64,000 nucleotides of DNA from Methanobacterium sp. Its GTDB lineage: Archaea > Methanobacteriota > Methanobacteria > Methanobacteriales > Methanobacteriaceae. The translations under genes were made by a program, and so were the position numbers. The notes beneath the pieces are model-generated. The model was not told the origin of the DNA, made no database searches, and saw only the letters and a list, made by a program, of their open reading frames with translations. Location: contig NZ_JACRGA010000025.1 in assembly GCF_016217785.1 (NCBI RefSeq), positions 1 to 64,000 of the forward strand, in the 5' to 3' direction. How positions within the stretch are numbered: position 1 is the first letter of the stretch; every line of letters starts with the position of its first letter. This document shows positions 9,429 to 18,655 of the stretch, piece after piece.

Positions 9429-10816
9429 TGAGCTGTGCTAATGTAATGAAAAGGGATCGAACAGCGGTGATTAATCCTCTGGTTACCTGCCAGCCCATGG
9501 GTGCCATGTACGCAGTTGCAGGGATAAGAAGAGGACTCCCATTAGTCCACGGTTCTCAAGGATGCTCCACCTTTGTCAGGTACTCTTTCTCCCGTCACTT
9601 CCGTGAACCATCTGAAATTGCGGTGACATCACTTCACGAAGATGCTGCAGTGTTTGGTGGGAGAAAAAACCTGATATCCGGTATTGGAAATCTAGCAGTT
9701 CGGTTTAAACCAAGTGTGATCGGTGCCATAAGCACCTGTTCCAGTGAAATTATTGGAGATGACATGGAAGGTTTCATTAAAATAGCCCGGGAAGATCTGA
9801 AGAAAAAAATGGGAGAAAAAGAAGCGGGAAAAATAAAAATTGTGCCAATAAGCACTCCCAGTTTTGTGGAAAACCATTTTCGAGGCTATGATAATGCCAT
9901 TAAAGCCCTGGTCACCAACCTGGCACAGGATCCGGGAGATGCTAATGAAAAAATTAACATGATTCCGGGAATGGTTAATCCGGGTGATGTCAGAGAAATA
10001 AAGCATATTATGAGTTTAATGGGAGTTGAGGGTATTGTACTTACCGATATATCCGATCCTTTCGACTCTCCACTACGACCATCGGCAACAGAAACCAGAC
10101 CATTCTATCCTAAAGGAGGGACAACTGTTGAAGAAATAGCTGATTCTTCAAACAGCCTTGGAACCATATCTTTATGTGGATATGCTGGTTCTGGTGCCCT
10201 TTCACTGGAGAAAAAATATGATGTCCCGGCTGCAGTGGGTCCCATACCCATAGGGGTTCAAAATACTGATCAGTTCCTCAGGAACTTAAAGAAATTCACA
10301 GATCTGGAAATTCCAGACTCCATACTAGATGAAAGAGGATTATTAATCGATTCAATGGCTGATCTAGCCTCAAGATATCTTTTCGGACGAAAAGTAGCCA
10401 TATTCGGAGACCCCGCCATAAGCGCAGGGATAGCCCGTTTTGTATGTGAACTGGGAATGATTCCATCTGTGGTTTGTACTGGTGTTGAAAATCCTGAATT
10501 CGTTAGTGAAATGGAAAAAGTAGCCAAAGAATCTGATGAACCTGTAGATGTTATGATAGGAAGCGATCTAAGAGCTTTAGAGGTTCGGTTAGAAGAAGAT
10601 CCTGTGGAACTGATGATCGGTCACTCTGATGGTAGGTTATTTGCCAAACACCTGAATATCCCACTGGTAAGAGTTGGATATCCAGTTTATGACCGAGCAG
10701 GATACCATAGGGTTCCTATTGTTGGATATAACGGTTCTGTTAACCTAATAGACAGAATAACCAATACCGTGTTTGAAAAATATTATGACAAAGAACACTG
10801 GAAGTTACAGCAGTGA
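9428..10816 (+). CDS. nifK: Nitrogenase molybdenum-iron protein beta chain
   Basis: This beta subunit of dinitrogenase is 462 residues long. The P-cluster Cys ligands appear as Cys21 (VTCQPMG), Cys46 (GSQGCSTF) and Cys104 (ISTCSSE). The N-terminus is short, as in the archaeal form, lacking the long extension of the Azotobacter protein. Its start overlaps the nifD stop (TAATG), which favours equal synthesis of the two chains. A GGAGG site ends five bases before the ATG. Confidence 0.97.
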   Translation: MSCANVMKRDRTAVINPLVTCQPMGAMYAVAGIRRGLPLVHGSQGCSTFVRYSFSRHFREPSEIAVTSLHEDAAVFGGRKNLISGIGNLAVRFKPSVIGAISTCSSEIIGDDMEGFIKIAREDLKKKMGEKEAGKIKIVPISTPSFVENHFRGYDNAIKALVTNLAQDPGDANEKINMIPGMVNPGDVREIKHIMSLMGVEGIVLTDISDPFDSPLRPSATETRPFYPKGGTTVEEIADSSNSLGTISLCGYAGSGALSLEKKYDVPAAVGPIPIGVQNTDQFLRNLKKFTDLEIPDSILDERGLLIDSMADLASRYLFGRKVAIFGDPAISAGIARFVCELGMIPSVVCTGVENPEFVSEMEKVAKESDEPVDVMIGSDLRALEVRLEEDPVELMIGHSDGRLFAKHLNIPLVRVGYPVYDRAGYHRVPIVGYNGSVNLIDRITNTVFEKYYDKEHWKLQQ

Positions 10817-10909
10817 CCCCAATAAGTCAATATTTTTTTTTAAATTTTTGTAAAAAAAGATATGAACGTAGCTAAAAAAATGAAATAAATATAAATTAAC
10901 GGTTATCTA

Positions 10910-12643
10910 ATGCAAAAGAATAATAAATCTCACCATAACCCTGAAAAAGGGGATGAAGATGTGATTTCTTCCCTGGATTTGCCAGATATTAAGATTCCTG
11001 AAATACCAAAAGAGGTGATAAGTACCCTGAAATCTCGAAAGAAGCACATGTGCATCAAAAAAGAGGGTAATGAATCTACTCCTGCGTGTAACCAGGCCAG
11101 TGTCCCGGGAATGGTAACTCAGCGATCCTGTGTCTATGGTGGGGCCCGGGTGGTTCTAATGCCTATAACCGATGCCATCCACCTGGTACACGGTCCCCTG
11201 GGTTGTGCATCCTGCACTTGGGATATTCGGGGAAGTAGATCCTCAGGATCTGAACTCTATCGTAATGGATTCTCCACGGATCTCCAGGAGAAGGACATTG
11301 TCTTCGGAGGCGAGAAAAAACTCCTGGAAACCATCATCGAATTAAACCAGTTATTCAAGCCTTCTGCCATTTTCGTCTACGCCACTTGTGTGGTGGGATT
11401 AATTGGGGATGATCTTAAAAGTGTTTGCCGTGAAGCAACTGAAATCACCGGATCAAGGGTTATACCCGTTCAATCAGAAGGTTTCAGGAGCGTGAATAAA
11501 TCACTAGGACACCAGCTTGCCTGTGATGCACTACTAGAGTATCTCATTGGTACCGAAACTCCTCAAAAGAAGGTTAACCCTCCCCAAAAGGAGGGGAAGA
11601 AACCTCTCCAAAAGAAAAGGGAAACTTTTGAAAAAGATCCTGCCTCAGAAGATGATGTACTAGAATCTCAGGTAACTTCTCAGGTAACTAATGATACTTG
11701 TGTTAACATTTTAGGAGAGTTCAATGTGGCTGGAGATCTCTGGGCTATAAAACCACTTCTGGAAAAAATTGGAGTTTCCATCCAGGCTGTGATTACTGGA
11801 GACTCGCGGGTTGAAGAAATAGCCAATGCCCATCTGGCTCATCTGAACCTGGTACAGTGCCAGAAATCATCCCGTTACCTGGCCGATTCCATGGAAGAAC
11901 GTTACAGTATTCCCCAAGTCAGAGTAAACTTCTTCGGAGTTGAAGAAACATCAAAATCCCTCAAATCCATAGCTGAATTTTTCAATGACCCTTTAATGAT
12001 GGATGCAGCGGAAAATCTCATTGAATTTGAAACCAATCGAATTAAAGATGCCATCATCCCCTACCGTCAACGTTTAACTGGTAAGAAAGTTGCGGTGTAT
12101 GTAGGGGGGAATAAAGCCTGGTCTCTCATCAGAGCATTCGAGGAGCTGGGAATGGAAGTACTCATGACCGGAACTCAGAATGGGTTGCCTGAAGACTATC
12201 AGCGAATAAAAGAGACTGTGAGAGATGGAACCCTCATTGTGGATGATGCCAATGCCATGGAACTGGCCAGACTTCTGGAGAAATATCAACCAGATCTACT
12301 GGTTTCAGGAGCAAAAGAGAAATACATGTCACTGAAAATGGGAGTGGCTTTCTGCGACTTTAACCATGACCGTATCAGCTCTTTTGCTGGTTTCCAAGGA
12401 TTCCTTAACTTTGCCAGGGAAGTGGATCGGGCAGTTTCAAGTCCAGTTTGGAAATACACCCCCAGCATAAACGGCTCGGTTTTTAAAAATCCATTAAAAT
12501 ATCCATTTAAATCAAAGACAATGTTTAATGCCAAAAGTCAAAGGGAATCTAACTGCAAAGTAAAGTCTGAAAACCCAATGAAAGGCAAAAAATCCGTGAA
12601 AGGATGTTCAACAAAACCAAAAATTTCCCCAGAGGTGATGTAG
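10910..12643 (+). CDS. nifE: Nitrogenase cofactor scaffold protein NifE, with an insertion and a long basic tail
   Basis: NifE and NifN form the scaffold on which the NifB-derived iron-sulfur precursor is matured into the iron-molybdenum cofactor. Family features include PGMVTQRSCVYGGAR (about residues 66-80), HGPLGCASCTWD and VYATCVVGLIGDD, and the C-terminal fold resembles NifD. At 577 residues it is longer than usual. A Lys/Gln/Glu-rich insert (about 217-262) sits between the domains, and a Lys/Ser-rich tail follows residue 525. The insert DNA holds a strong hairpin and a 12-bp tandem repeat. The gene abuts nifN directly. Confidence 0.95.
   Translation: MQKNNKSHHNPEKGDEDVISSLDLPDIKIPEIPKEVISTLKSRKKHMCIKKEGNESTPACNQASVPGMVTQRSCVYGGARVVLMPITDAIHLVHGPLGCASCTWDIRGSRSSGSELYRNGFSTDLQEKDIVFGGEKKLLETIIELNQLFKPSAIFVYATCVVGLIGDDLKSVCREATEITGSRVIPVQSEGFRSVNKSLGHQLACDALLEYLIGTETPQKKVNPPQKEGKKPLQKKRETFEKDPASEDDVLESQVTSQVTNDTCVNILGEFNVAGDLWAIKPLLEKIGVSIQAVITGDSRVEEIANAHLAHLNLVQCQKSSRYLADSMEERYSIPQVRVNFFGVEETSKSLKSIAEFFNDPLMMDAAENLIEFETNRIKDAIIPYRQRLTGKKVAVYVGGNKAWSLIRAFEELGMEVLMTGTQNGLPEDYQRIKETVRDGTLIVDDANAMELARLLEKYQPDLLVSGAKEKYMSLKMGVAFCDFNHDRISSFAGFQGFLNFAREVDRAVSSPVWKYTPSINGSVFKNPLKYPFKSKTMFNAKSQRESNCKVKSENPMKGKKSVKGCSTKPKISPEVM
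11578..11689 (+). repeat. Low-complexity insert in nifE: hairpin plus 12-bp tandem repeat
   Basis: CCCTCC (11578-11583) can pair with GGAGGG (11590-11595), and a degenerate second copy of the purine-rich unit follows. At 11666-11689 the 12-mer TCTCAGGTAACT occurs twice in perfect tandem, encoding a repeated Ser-Gln-Val-Thr. Together they make up the extra segment of the protein, which looks like expansion by slippage. Confidence 0.75.
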
Positions 12644-14071
12644 TTGCACAGTACTACTAAGAATGTTCCCCCAGAGAATGTTACATCAGCGGGAAAATCA
12701 CCGGAGAATAATAAAAAAAAATTCGCAGTGATCAATCCCTGCAGAATGTGTCAACCTATGGGTGCTGTTCAGGCTCTTCTGGGTATTGAAGGTGCCATGC
12801 CCCTTATACATGGTTCACAGGGATGCAGTACCTACATGCGCTTCCAGTTATGTCGTCATTTCCGGGAACCAATTAACGTGTCATCCACATCCATGAGTGA
12901 GAGTACAGTGGTGTATGGAGGCGAAAAAAACCTCCTAAAGGCCCTGGAAACCATGAAGTTACAGTATAATCCCACCCTGATTGGGGTGACCTCCAGTTGT
13001 CTCACTGAGACCATTGGGGATGATGTGAAGGGCATAATAAGGAAATTCCATGAATCTTATAAAGATCATAGCGAAGAGCTTCCTCCCATACTATCAATAT
13101 CAACGCCCAGTTACAGTGGTTCTCATATTGAAGGTTATGATAAAACCATTAAATCCCTCTTAGAAAGCCTGGCCTTATCCCCTGAATCAAGTGATAAGAA
13201 TAATGTGATCAATGTCATCCCTGGAAACCTGGCCCCCGCAGATGTGGAGGAAGTTAAAGATATACTACATCTTATGGAACTGGATAACATTATCCTCACG
13301 GATACCTCAGAATCACTCCATGCTCCTCTAAATGGATCTATAGAATTTTTACCATCAAGTGGAACAACTTTAGATGAAATTAGACAGACCGCCAATTCAA
13401 AAATTACTTTAACCCTATCAAAACATGCAGATTCTGGTGGGATCTTCCTGAAGAAAAGATTTGGTGTTCCCCATGTCACACTACCCCTCCCGGTGGGACT
13501 GGAGAACACTGATCTATTCATTAGCACCCTCTCCTCTCTGGAAGATGTTGAAAACATTCCCCCAGTATTGGAACGCGACCGTGGTAGATTACTGGATGCT
13601 TTGGTTGATTCTCAGGCATATAACTACGGGCGTAAAGTGGCAATCTACGGAGACCCGGATTTAGTGTCAGGTATGGTGAGTTTCCTGACTGAAATGGGTA
13701 TGGAACCGGCTATTATAGCCACAGGAACCAAAAGCAACAAATTCAGTACAGACATTCAACAGATCATGTCCCGAACCGGACATGACCCATTGATAATCAA
13801 TGGTGGAGATCTCTACGACTTACAGCAGCAAGTTAAAAAAACAGGAGTTGATCTCCTGATAGGAAACTCTTACGGGGCCCGAATAGCCCTCGATGAGAAC
13901 ATTCCACTGTTCCGAGTAGGATTTCCAATATTTGACAGGGTTGGTGCCCAGAGAATCCGTATTTTAGGTTACAAGGGAAGTTTAAATCTTTTGGACCAGC
14001 TCACCAACACCATCATCCAGCACTACTATGATGAAGCAGGTTATGAGTTAATGGATGGTGCTGAGAATTAA
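12644..14071 (+). CDS. nifN: Nitrogenase cofactor scaffold protein NifN
   Basis: This 475-residue protein is the NifK-like half of the NifEN scaffold. It keeps the motifs NPCRMCQPMGA, HGSQGCSTYMRF and TSSCLTETIGDD, with Cys at the positions equivalent to the P-cluster ligands of NifK. The start is a TTG immediately after the nifE stop codon, with GAGGTGATG just upstream. About 30 Lys/Pro/Ser-rich residues precede the conserved core, matching the basic tail of NifE. It acts with NifE, NifB (not in this window) and the NifX-like protein encoded downstream. Confidence 0.95.
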   Translation: MHSTTKNVPPENVTSAGKSPENNKKKFAVINPCRMCQPMGAVQALLGIEGAMPLIHGSQGCSTYMRFQLCRHFREPINVSSTSMSESTVVYGGEKNLLKALETMKLQYNPTLIGVTSSCLTETIGDDVKGIIRKFHESYKDHSEELPPILSISTPSYSGSHIEGYDKTIKSLLESLALSPESSDKNNVINVIPGNLAPADVEEVKDILHLMELDNIILTDTSESLHAPLNGSIEFLPSSGTTLDEIRQTANSKITLTLSKHADSGGIFLKKRFGVPHVTLPLPVGLENTDLFISTLSSLEDVENIPPVLERDRGRLLDALVDSQAYNYGRKVAIYGDPDLVSGMVSFLTEMGMEPAIIATGTKSNKFSTDIQQIMSRTGHDPLIINGGDLYDLQQQVKKTGVDLLIGNSYGARIALDENIPLFRVGFPIFDRVGAQRIRILGYKGSLNLLDQLTNTIIQHYYDEAGYELMDGAEN

Positions 14072-14124
14072 ATGAATTAATTAAAAATTATGTGAATTAA
14101 TAGATATTAAGGGAGAATGAGGGT

Positions 14125-14319
14125 ATGATCAACATCATATTAGACCAAAACCGTTGCCAAGGTTCAAAATGCGCCAAATGTGCATATGTCTGCCCTAATA
14201 ATGTTTTCACAATCAACGATGTTGTAACCGTTACCTCCCCAGTGTACTGTAAAATGTGTCAGGAATGTATAGAGATATGTCCTAAAGCCGCAATTATCCT
14301 AAATATTCCAGATCAATGA
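14125..14319 (+). CDS. Small 4Fe-4S dicluster ferredoxin of the nif operon
   Basis: This protein of 64 residues has two cysteine clusters, CQGSKCAKCAYVCP near residues 11-24 and CKMCQECIEICP near 44-55. The first cluster has a longer spacing (C-x4-C-x2-C-x3-C) than the classical C-x2-C-x2-C-x3-C. It probably carries electrons to NifH or assists cofactor synthesis; its position directly after nifN supports a nitrogenase role. A GGGAGAATGAGGG leader provides the ribosome site. Confidence 0.88.
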   Translation: MINIILDQNRCQGSKCAKCAYVCPNNVFTINDVVTVTSPVYCKMCQECIEICPKAAIILNIPDQ

Positions 14320-14419
14320 TGAAAAAGATGATGAAAAAAGATAATCAAATCCATGAATCAAAAGGGGAAATCAGAATATTAAAGACTTATTTACAAAATG
14401 ATCCCCCCTGGAGGACTAA

Positions 14420-14794
14420 ATGAAGATCGCAGTTGCCTCTAGCGATGGTGAGACAGTAGACCAACACTTCGGACAGGCACACCACTTCCTCATCTTCCAG
14501 ATGGGAAAAGGAGGCCTAAAATTTGTAGAATTGAGGGAAAAAAGTAAAAAACCAATTTACGATCATGAATATCGTTGGAAAAGAGGTTTGGAAATTCTAA
14601 AAGATTGCCGAGTAGTATTTTGTCGAAGAATAGGTGATGAACCCCGTCAAAAATTACAGGAAATTGGAATTGAAGTAGTAGAATCAAAAAAAGAGACTAT
14701 AACTAATGCTATAACCGGTTACCTTACTTCGGTTATCCGGGAGATAAAATCAAATAAGAAAATGGAGGTAGAAGATGCCCAGAATAGAAATTGA
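14420..14794 (+). CDS. nifX: NifX/NafY-family iron-molybdenum cofactor-binding protein
   Basis: This 124-residue protein has the dinitrogenase iron-molybdenum cofactor domain. It opens MKIAVASSDGETVDQHFGQA, the hallmark of the NifX/NifB C-terminal family, with the conserved HFG, and continues with the KDCRVVFCRRIG region. It is expected to hold cofactor or its precursor during transfer between NifB, NifEN and NifDK. GGAGG lies six bases before the ATG. Its end overlaps the following ferredoxin gene by 20 bases, so the two are co-translated. The NifX name is by family; another small member of the family cannot be excluded. Confidence 0.85.
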   Translation: MKIAVASSDGETVDQHFGQAHHFLIFQMGKGGLKFVELREKSKKPIYDHEYRWKRGLEILKDCRVVFCRRIGDEPRQKLQEIGIEVVESKKETITNAITGYLTSVIREIKSNKKMEVEDAQNRN

Positions 14795-14963
14795 TCATGA
14801 TAAATGTGATGCTAGTGACTGTGCAGAATGTGTGGATTCATGTCCCATGTCAATTTTTCAGTTGGAAAATAATAAAATAATCACCAAATCAGGGGAAGAC
14901 TGTAATTTATGCGAAATGTGCCAGGATCTATGTCCCAGCTCAGCCATAAACATAACAGAATAA
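14775..14963 (+). CDS. Second small 4Fe-4S dicluster ferredoxin of the nif operon
   Basis: This 62-residue protein has two cysteine clusters, CDASDCAECVDSCP and CNLCEMCQDLCP. The first has the same extended C-x4-C spacing as the ferredoxin encoded just before the NifX-like gene, so the two ferredoxins are related, and together they bracket that gene. It starts inside the end of the NifX-like gene, with GGAGG embedded in the upstream coding sequence. It is the last gene of the nif operon; a hairpin terminator follows. Confidence 0.88.
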   Translation: MPRIEIDHDKCDASDCAECVDSCPMSIFQLENNKIITKSGEDCNLCEMCQDLCPSSAINITE

Positions 14964-14990
14964 AGTACACGAAAAAGAGAATTAAATTAT

Positions 14991-15019
14991 ATCCCTTCAA
15001 AGGGATTCTTTATTTTTTT
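14991..15019 (+). terminator. Hairpin and U-tract terminator of the nif operon
   Basis: ATCCCTT (14991-14997) and AAGGGAT (15000-15006) form a perfect 7-bp stem, followed by a T-rich run to 15019. It lies 28 bp after the last nif gene and separates the operon from the molybdopterin oxidoreductase gene. Confidence 0.7.
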
Positions 15020-15206
15020 CAATAAATATCTCTTAATATCATGTTTTGGATATGAAAATTAATTAACTACAATTAAAATGAGTAGATCTATTAAATAAGT
15101 AGATTCTATTTACTACAGCATATCAATATTCCAGTTAGAAACTTTTCAAACATTATTATTCGTATTGGAATATATTGAAATATTGGAGTCCTATCGGAGA
15201 ATTGTT

Positions 15207-17174
15207 ATGAGGGAAGTTTTAACAGCATGTACAGCCGACTGCCCAGGAACATGCAGTATCATCGCCCAAGTAGAAGATGAAAGAATTGTTAAACTACGTG
15301 GGAACCCTGAACATGAGATAACCAGCGGTTTTATCTGCAAAAATACCAAAAACTATTTAAAAGAGCGATTTTACAGTGATAGAAGAATTTTGCATCCATT
15401 GAAGAAGGAAGATGGTGAATGGGTGCAGGTAAGCTGGGATGAAGCCCTGGATATGGCTGCCAGTAAAATAAGGAATGCTTGTGAAAACTACGGGAGCCAA
15501 TCCATCCTTTACTATCAGGGCTACGGAGCCCGTACTGCCCTTAGAATTATTAATCGTCGTTTTTTTAATCTATTAGGTGGTGTTTCCACCCTTTACGGAT
15601 CAATATGTGGAGGAACAGGGCAGGCGGGTCAGGAAATGGATATGGGAATACGAATATCTCATGATCCAATTGATCATCTTAATAGTAATGTTATATTGGT
15701 TTGGGGTCGAAATCCTGCAGTTACCGATATTCATCTGTGGAAGATCATTATCCAGGCTCGCCGGAAAGGTGCTAAACTGGTGGTTATTGATCCAGTGAAC
15801 ACCGAAACCGCACGCAGGGCTGATATTCACCTACAGCCGGTTCCAGGCTCTGATAGTTTTTTGGCCATTGCCATTGCCAAAATAATATTAAAAGAAGGTT
15901 TCTTTGATGAAGAATTCATAAACAAGAATACCGAATACTTCAAGGATTACCAGGAGTTACTGAATGATTACAGCCTGAATGAGCTTTCCCAAATAATCGA
16001 TATCCCCCTAGAAGAACTGTATGAACTGGTAAGATTATTCGCAGTAAATCATCCCAGTAGTATCATCTTAGGTTGGGGTTTGCAACGTTACAGTCAGGGT
16101 CATTTGACTTTCCGTCTTATTGATGCATTGGCGGCCATCACCGGAAATATTGGGAAAAGTGGTGGGGGTGTTAGTCATGGTTTTGATGAATACGGATACT
16201 TCAGCCATGAGTATGCCCTTGATGATCAATCACATAATCAGAGGAAACTATCCATACCAGTTGTTGGTGAAGAAATTCTCCAGGTGCAAGATCCTCCCAT
16301 TAAACTCGTATTTGTCACTGCTGGAAATCCACTGGCCATGTTGGCCAACTCATCCAAAGTTAAAAAGGCATTTGAAAGTGTTGATGATGTTATAATGGTT
16401 GATCATTTCTTAAATGATACTGCTGATGTGGCTAACCTATTTTTACCTGCAACCAGTTTTCTGGAAGATGAAGATCTAGTGGGAAGCTATGGTCATAACT
16501 GGATATCACCCATTAACCCAGTTACCAAACCATGTGGTGAGGCTAGATCCGAATTACAGATATTCCAGGAATTAGCAGTGCAACTTGGATTTGGCGAGGA
16601 AATGGCAGGATCACCACGTGAATGGCTGGGCAAACTAGCAGAACCCATAATACATGAGGGAATATCTCTGGAAGAACTTCTAAAAAAACCTTACAGATTC
16701 CCATCCGCCCCAGTAACTCCTTTTATTGATGGAAAATTCGAAACTGAATCTGGGAAATTTGAATTCCCAACTGAACTTGATTTTGAAAATCTCAGAAAAT
16801 TAAACGAAAAATTGGGATTAAATAATGAATTTAACCTTCGATTACTATCAGTTAGCCCCCGAGACTGGATAGGTTCAGAAATACCTGATAAGGAACATGG
16901 AATGGGTGTTCTTGAGGTACAGGTCCATCCTAAGGTTCTTAAAGAAAAAGATATTGAAGATTGTGAAGAAGTCTGGCTTGAGTCCCGGCAGGGCAAACTG
17001 TTAGTTAAAGTTAAGGAGAATGATGGCCTTAGAACTGATTACGTTCTCACTCATAGGGGTGGATGGCGAAAATATAACAAGTGTGTAAACATTCTGACAC
17101 CTGATCTGGTAAGTGACCAGGGAAATGGAGCTCCTTACTATGAAACTTTTGTTAGATTGAAAAGAATTATTTAG
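15207..17174 (+). CDS. Uncharacterised molybdopterin-dependent oxidoreductase
   Basis: This 655-residue enzyme belongs to the DMSO reductase/formate dehydrogenase superfamily. An N-terminal [4Fe-4S] site is formed by Cys8, Cys12, Cys16 and Cys44. Cys134 in the motif GSICGGTG is the likely Mo or W ligand. The bis-pterin binding domains and the C-terminal dinucleotide-binding domain (RKYNKCVN, NGAPYYE region) are complete. There is no Tat signal, so it is cytoplasmic. No small Fe-S or membrane subunit adjoins it. A GTG/ATG-rich upstream stretch keeps the frame open, but CGGAG before 15207 marks this ATG. The substrate is unknown; formate dehydrogenase is unlikely because the active-site context differs from C-H-G-P. 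Confidence 0.85.
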   Translation: MREVLTACTADCPGTCSIIAQVEDERIVKLRGNPEHEITSGFICKNTKNYLKERFYSDRRILHPLKKEDGEWVQVSWDEALDMAASKIRNACENYGSQSILYYQGYGARTALRIINRRFFNLLGGVSTLYGSICGGTGQAGQEMDMGIRISHDPIDHLNSNVILVWGRNPAVTDIHLWKIIIQARRKGAKLVVIDPVNTETARRADIHLQPVPGSDSFLAIAIAKIILKEGFFDEEFINKNTEYFKDYQELLNDYSLNELSQIIDIPLEELYELVRLFAVNHPSSIILGWGLQRYSQGHLTFRLIDALAAITGNIGKSGGGVSHGFDEYGYFSHEYALDDQSHNQRKLSIPVVGEEILQVQDPPIKLVFVTAGNPLAMLANSSKVKKAFESVDDVIMVDHFLNDTADVANLFLPATSFLEDEDLVGSYGHNWISPINPVTKPCGEARSELQIFQELAVQLGFGEEMAGSPREWLGKLAEPIIHEGISLEELLKKPYRFPSAPVTPFIDGKFETESGKFEFPTELDFENLRKLNEKLGLNNEFNLRLLSVSPRDWIGSEIPDKEHGMGVLEVQVHPKVLKEKDIEDCEEVWLESRQGKLLVKVKENDGLRTDYVLTHRGGWRKYNKCVNILTPDLVSDQGNGAPYYETFVRLKRII

Positions 17175-17300
17175 AGAATTAGGAATTAATTTAAGATATT
17201 TTAGAAGATAAGGATTTGAATAGATTATTTGGGTAATAATCAATATTATATTATTTTCATTTTCAAGAATATTTTTATACTAAAAAAAATCAGGACCACT

Positions 17301-17341
17301 AAGAAAAAATAAGAAAAAAATAAGCCTAGTTAGGCTTATTT
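17301..17341 (-). terminator. Intrinsic-type terminator of the fwd operon
   Basis: Reading the minus strand, TAAGCCTA and TAGGCTTA form a perfect stem with a 2-base loop (17321-17338; flanking A/T pairs extend it). The stem overlaps the fwdB stop codon and is followed by a long U-rich tract (A-rich on the plus strand, 17301-17320). Confidence 0.8.
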
Positions 17342-18640
17342 GGATGCTGTTTTGAGTTCAACTACCCTTTTCAGGAGTTTTTCCAGTATTTCCTGGTCAG
17401 AAAGTAGATCTGAGTTCACAACTTTCCTCATCCTGATGGGCACACCTTCCATACGATAGGCAGTTCCATCGGTTTCCATTCCCACGATAGCAGGAGGTAG
17501 GATGATGTCCGCCAGTTCGGTGGTTGGGGTTCGGTGTGGCTCAATGGCTATAACTGGAATCTCAGCCATACGTCGTAGGGACTTCTGTGGGAAGTGGGCA
17601 CCAGGGTCGGATGCAATGACCATCATGGCATCTGCTTCCTTGCTCTGGAGTAAATCGTTAGATCCCGTTTCTCCAGGATTGTACCTTGGTATTCCAGTGG
17701 CGAAGTCTATACAGTAAGGGTATCCACTTTCCCAGGTAGCAACCTGGTTGAATCCAGTCACGTTGTAGTGTCCCCTCATGGGTATGAGGGTGAATTTACC
17801 AAAGTTGTTCAGATCCTGGGTCAGCATAATAGCTGTGTCGATGTTCCTGTGTTTTCCCCGGGTGTGGGTGATTCCCATTCCGAAGAAGAGGATACCGAAC
17901 TGGGCGTTTTTAAGGATTTCTACTACTGCTTGAATGTCTTCTTTGGGGACTCCAGCTACTTCGTCGTAGAGGATTTCATGGCCCATCATGGCTGCTCTTA
18001 TTGCGTCCAGGAGTTCGTAATCCTGGTTATATCCTACCTGAATGTGTATGTCAGCCAGTTTTGATGAGTCACTTTCTCGGGGGTCCACCACTATTAATGT
18101 TCGGTCGGATCGGCCCCTTTCCCTGAAGAATCCCCGGGAGAATACATGCCTGGAGAGGTGGCGTGGGTGGGCGTGCATGGGGTTGCATCCCCAGTATACT
18201 ACCACATCGGCACGGTTTTTAACTTCTCCAAAGGTACAAATAGGGTATCCTACGTCCTGCAGAGCCAGTACTGATGGTCCGTGACATACAGATGCAGTGT
18301 TGTCAATAACAGCCTTGGTATTTTCAGCTAAGTCCATACCTACAGCTTGAGAATCACAGTCAGTACAGCTCCATCCGTACATTAATGGTCGTTTTGATTT
18401 AGCCAGGACTTGAGCAGCCCTTTCAATAGCATCTTCATAGGTTGTTTCCACAAGTTCGCCGTTTTCATCCCTTACTTGGGGTTTTTTCCAGCGCATTGCA
18501 CCTTCGGCATGGACAAATTTACTGTGTCCTATCCGGCAGGCGTTTATGGTTCCGACGATTTCGTCGTCTTCCACTTTACAGATGATGTCATCACATAGTG
18601 TTCCACAGAAGGGGCACACCACGTTTTTTACAAGTTCCAT
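17336..18640 (-). CDS. fwdB: Formylmethanofuran dehydrogenase subunit B, catalytic (W/Mo-pterin)
   Basis: This 434-residue subunit carries the pterin cofactor where CO2 is reduced to formate in the first step of methanogenesis. A [4Fe-4S] site is formed by Cys9, Cys12, Cys16 and Cys35. The metal ligand is Cys118 in SVCHGPS, encoded by TGT, so this is not the selenocysteine form. The gene is last in fwdFGDACB. The arrangement with fwdG, fwdF and fwdC matches the tungsten operon of related Methanothermobacter, hence the Fwd rather than Fmd name; metal use cannot be proved from sequence. Confidence 0.95.
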   Translation of the reverse strand: MELVKNVVCPFCGTLCDDIICKVEDDEIVGTINACRIGHSKFVHAEGAMRWKKPQVRDENGELVETTYEDAIERAAQVLAKSKRPLMYGWSCTDCDSQAVGMDLAENTKAVIDNTASVCHGPSVLALQDVGYPICTFGEVKNRADVVVYWGCNPMHAHPRHLSRHVFSRGFFRERGRSDRTLIVVDPRESDSSKLADIHIQVGYNQDYELLDAIRAAMMGHEILYDEVAGVPKEDIQAVVEILKNAQFGILFFGMGITHTRGKHRNIDTAIMLTQDLNNFGKFTLIPMRGHYNVTGFNQVATWESGYPYCIDFATGIPRYNPGETGSNDLLQSKEADAMMVIASDPGAHFPQKSLRRMAEIPVIAIEPHRTPTTELADIILPPAIVGMETDGTAYRMEGVPIRMRKVVNSDLLSDQEILEKLLKRVVELKTASK

Positions 18641-18655
18641 GATTATCCCTCCATT

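Noticed and set aside
17336..18640. Selenocysteine-containing formylmethanofuran dehydrogenase
   Set aside because: The metal-ligand codon at residue 118 is TGT (Cys); the same holds for FdhA Cys135.
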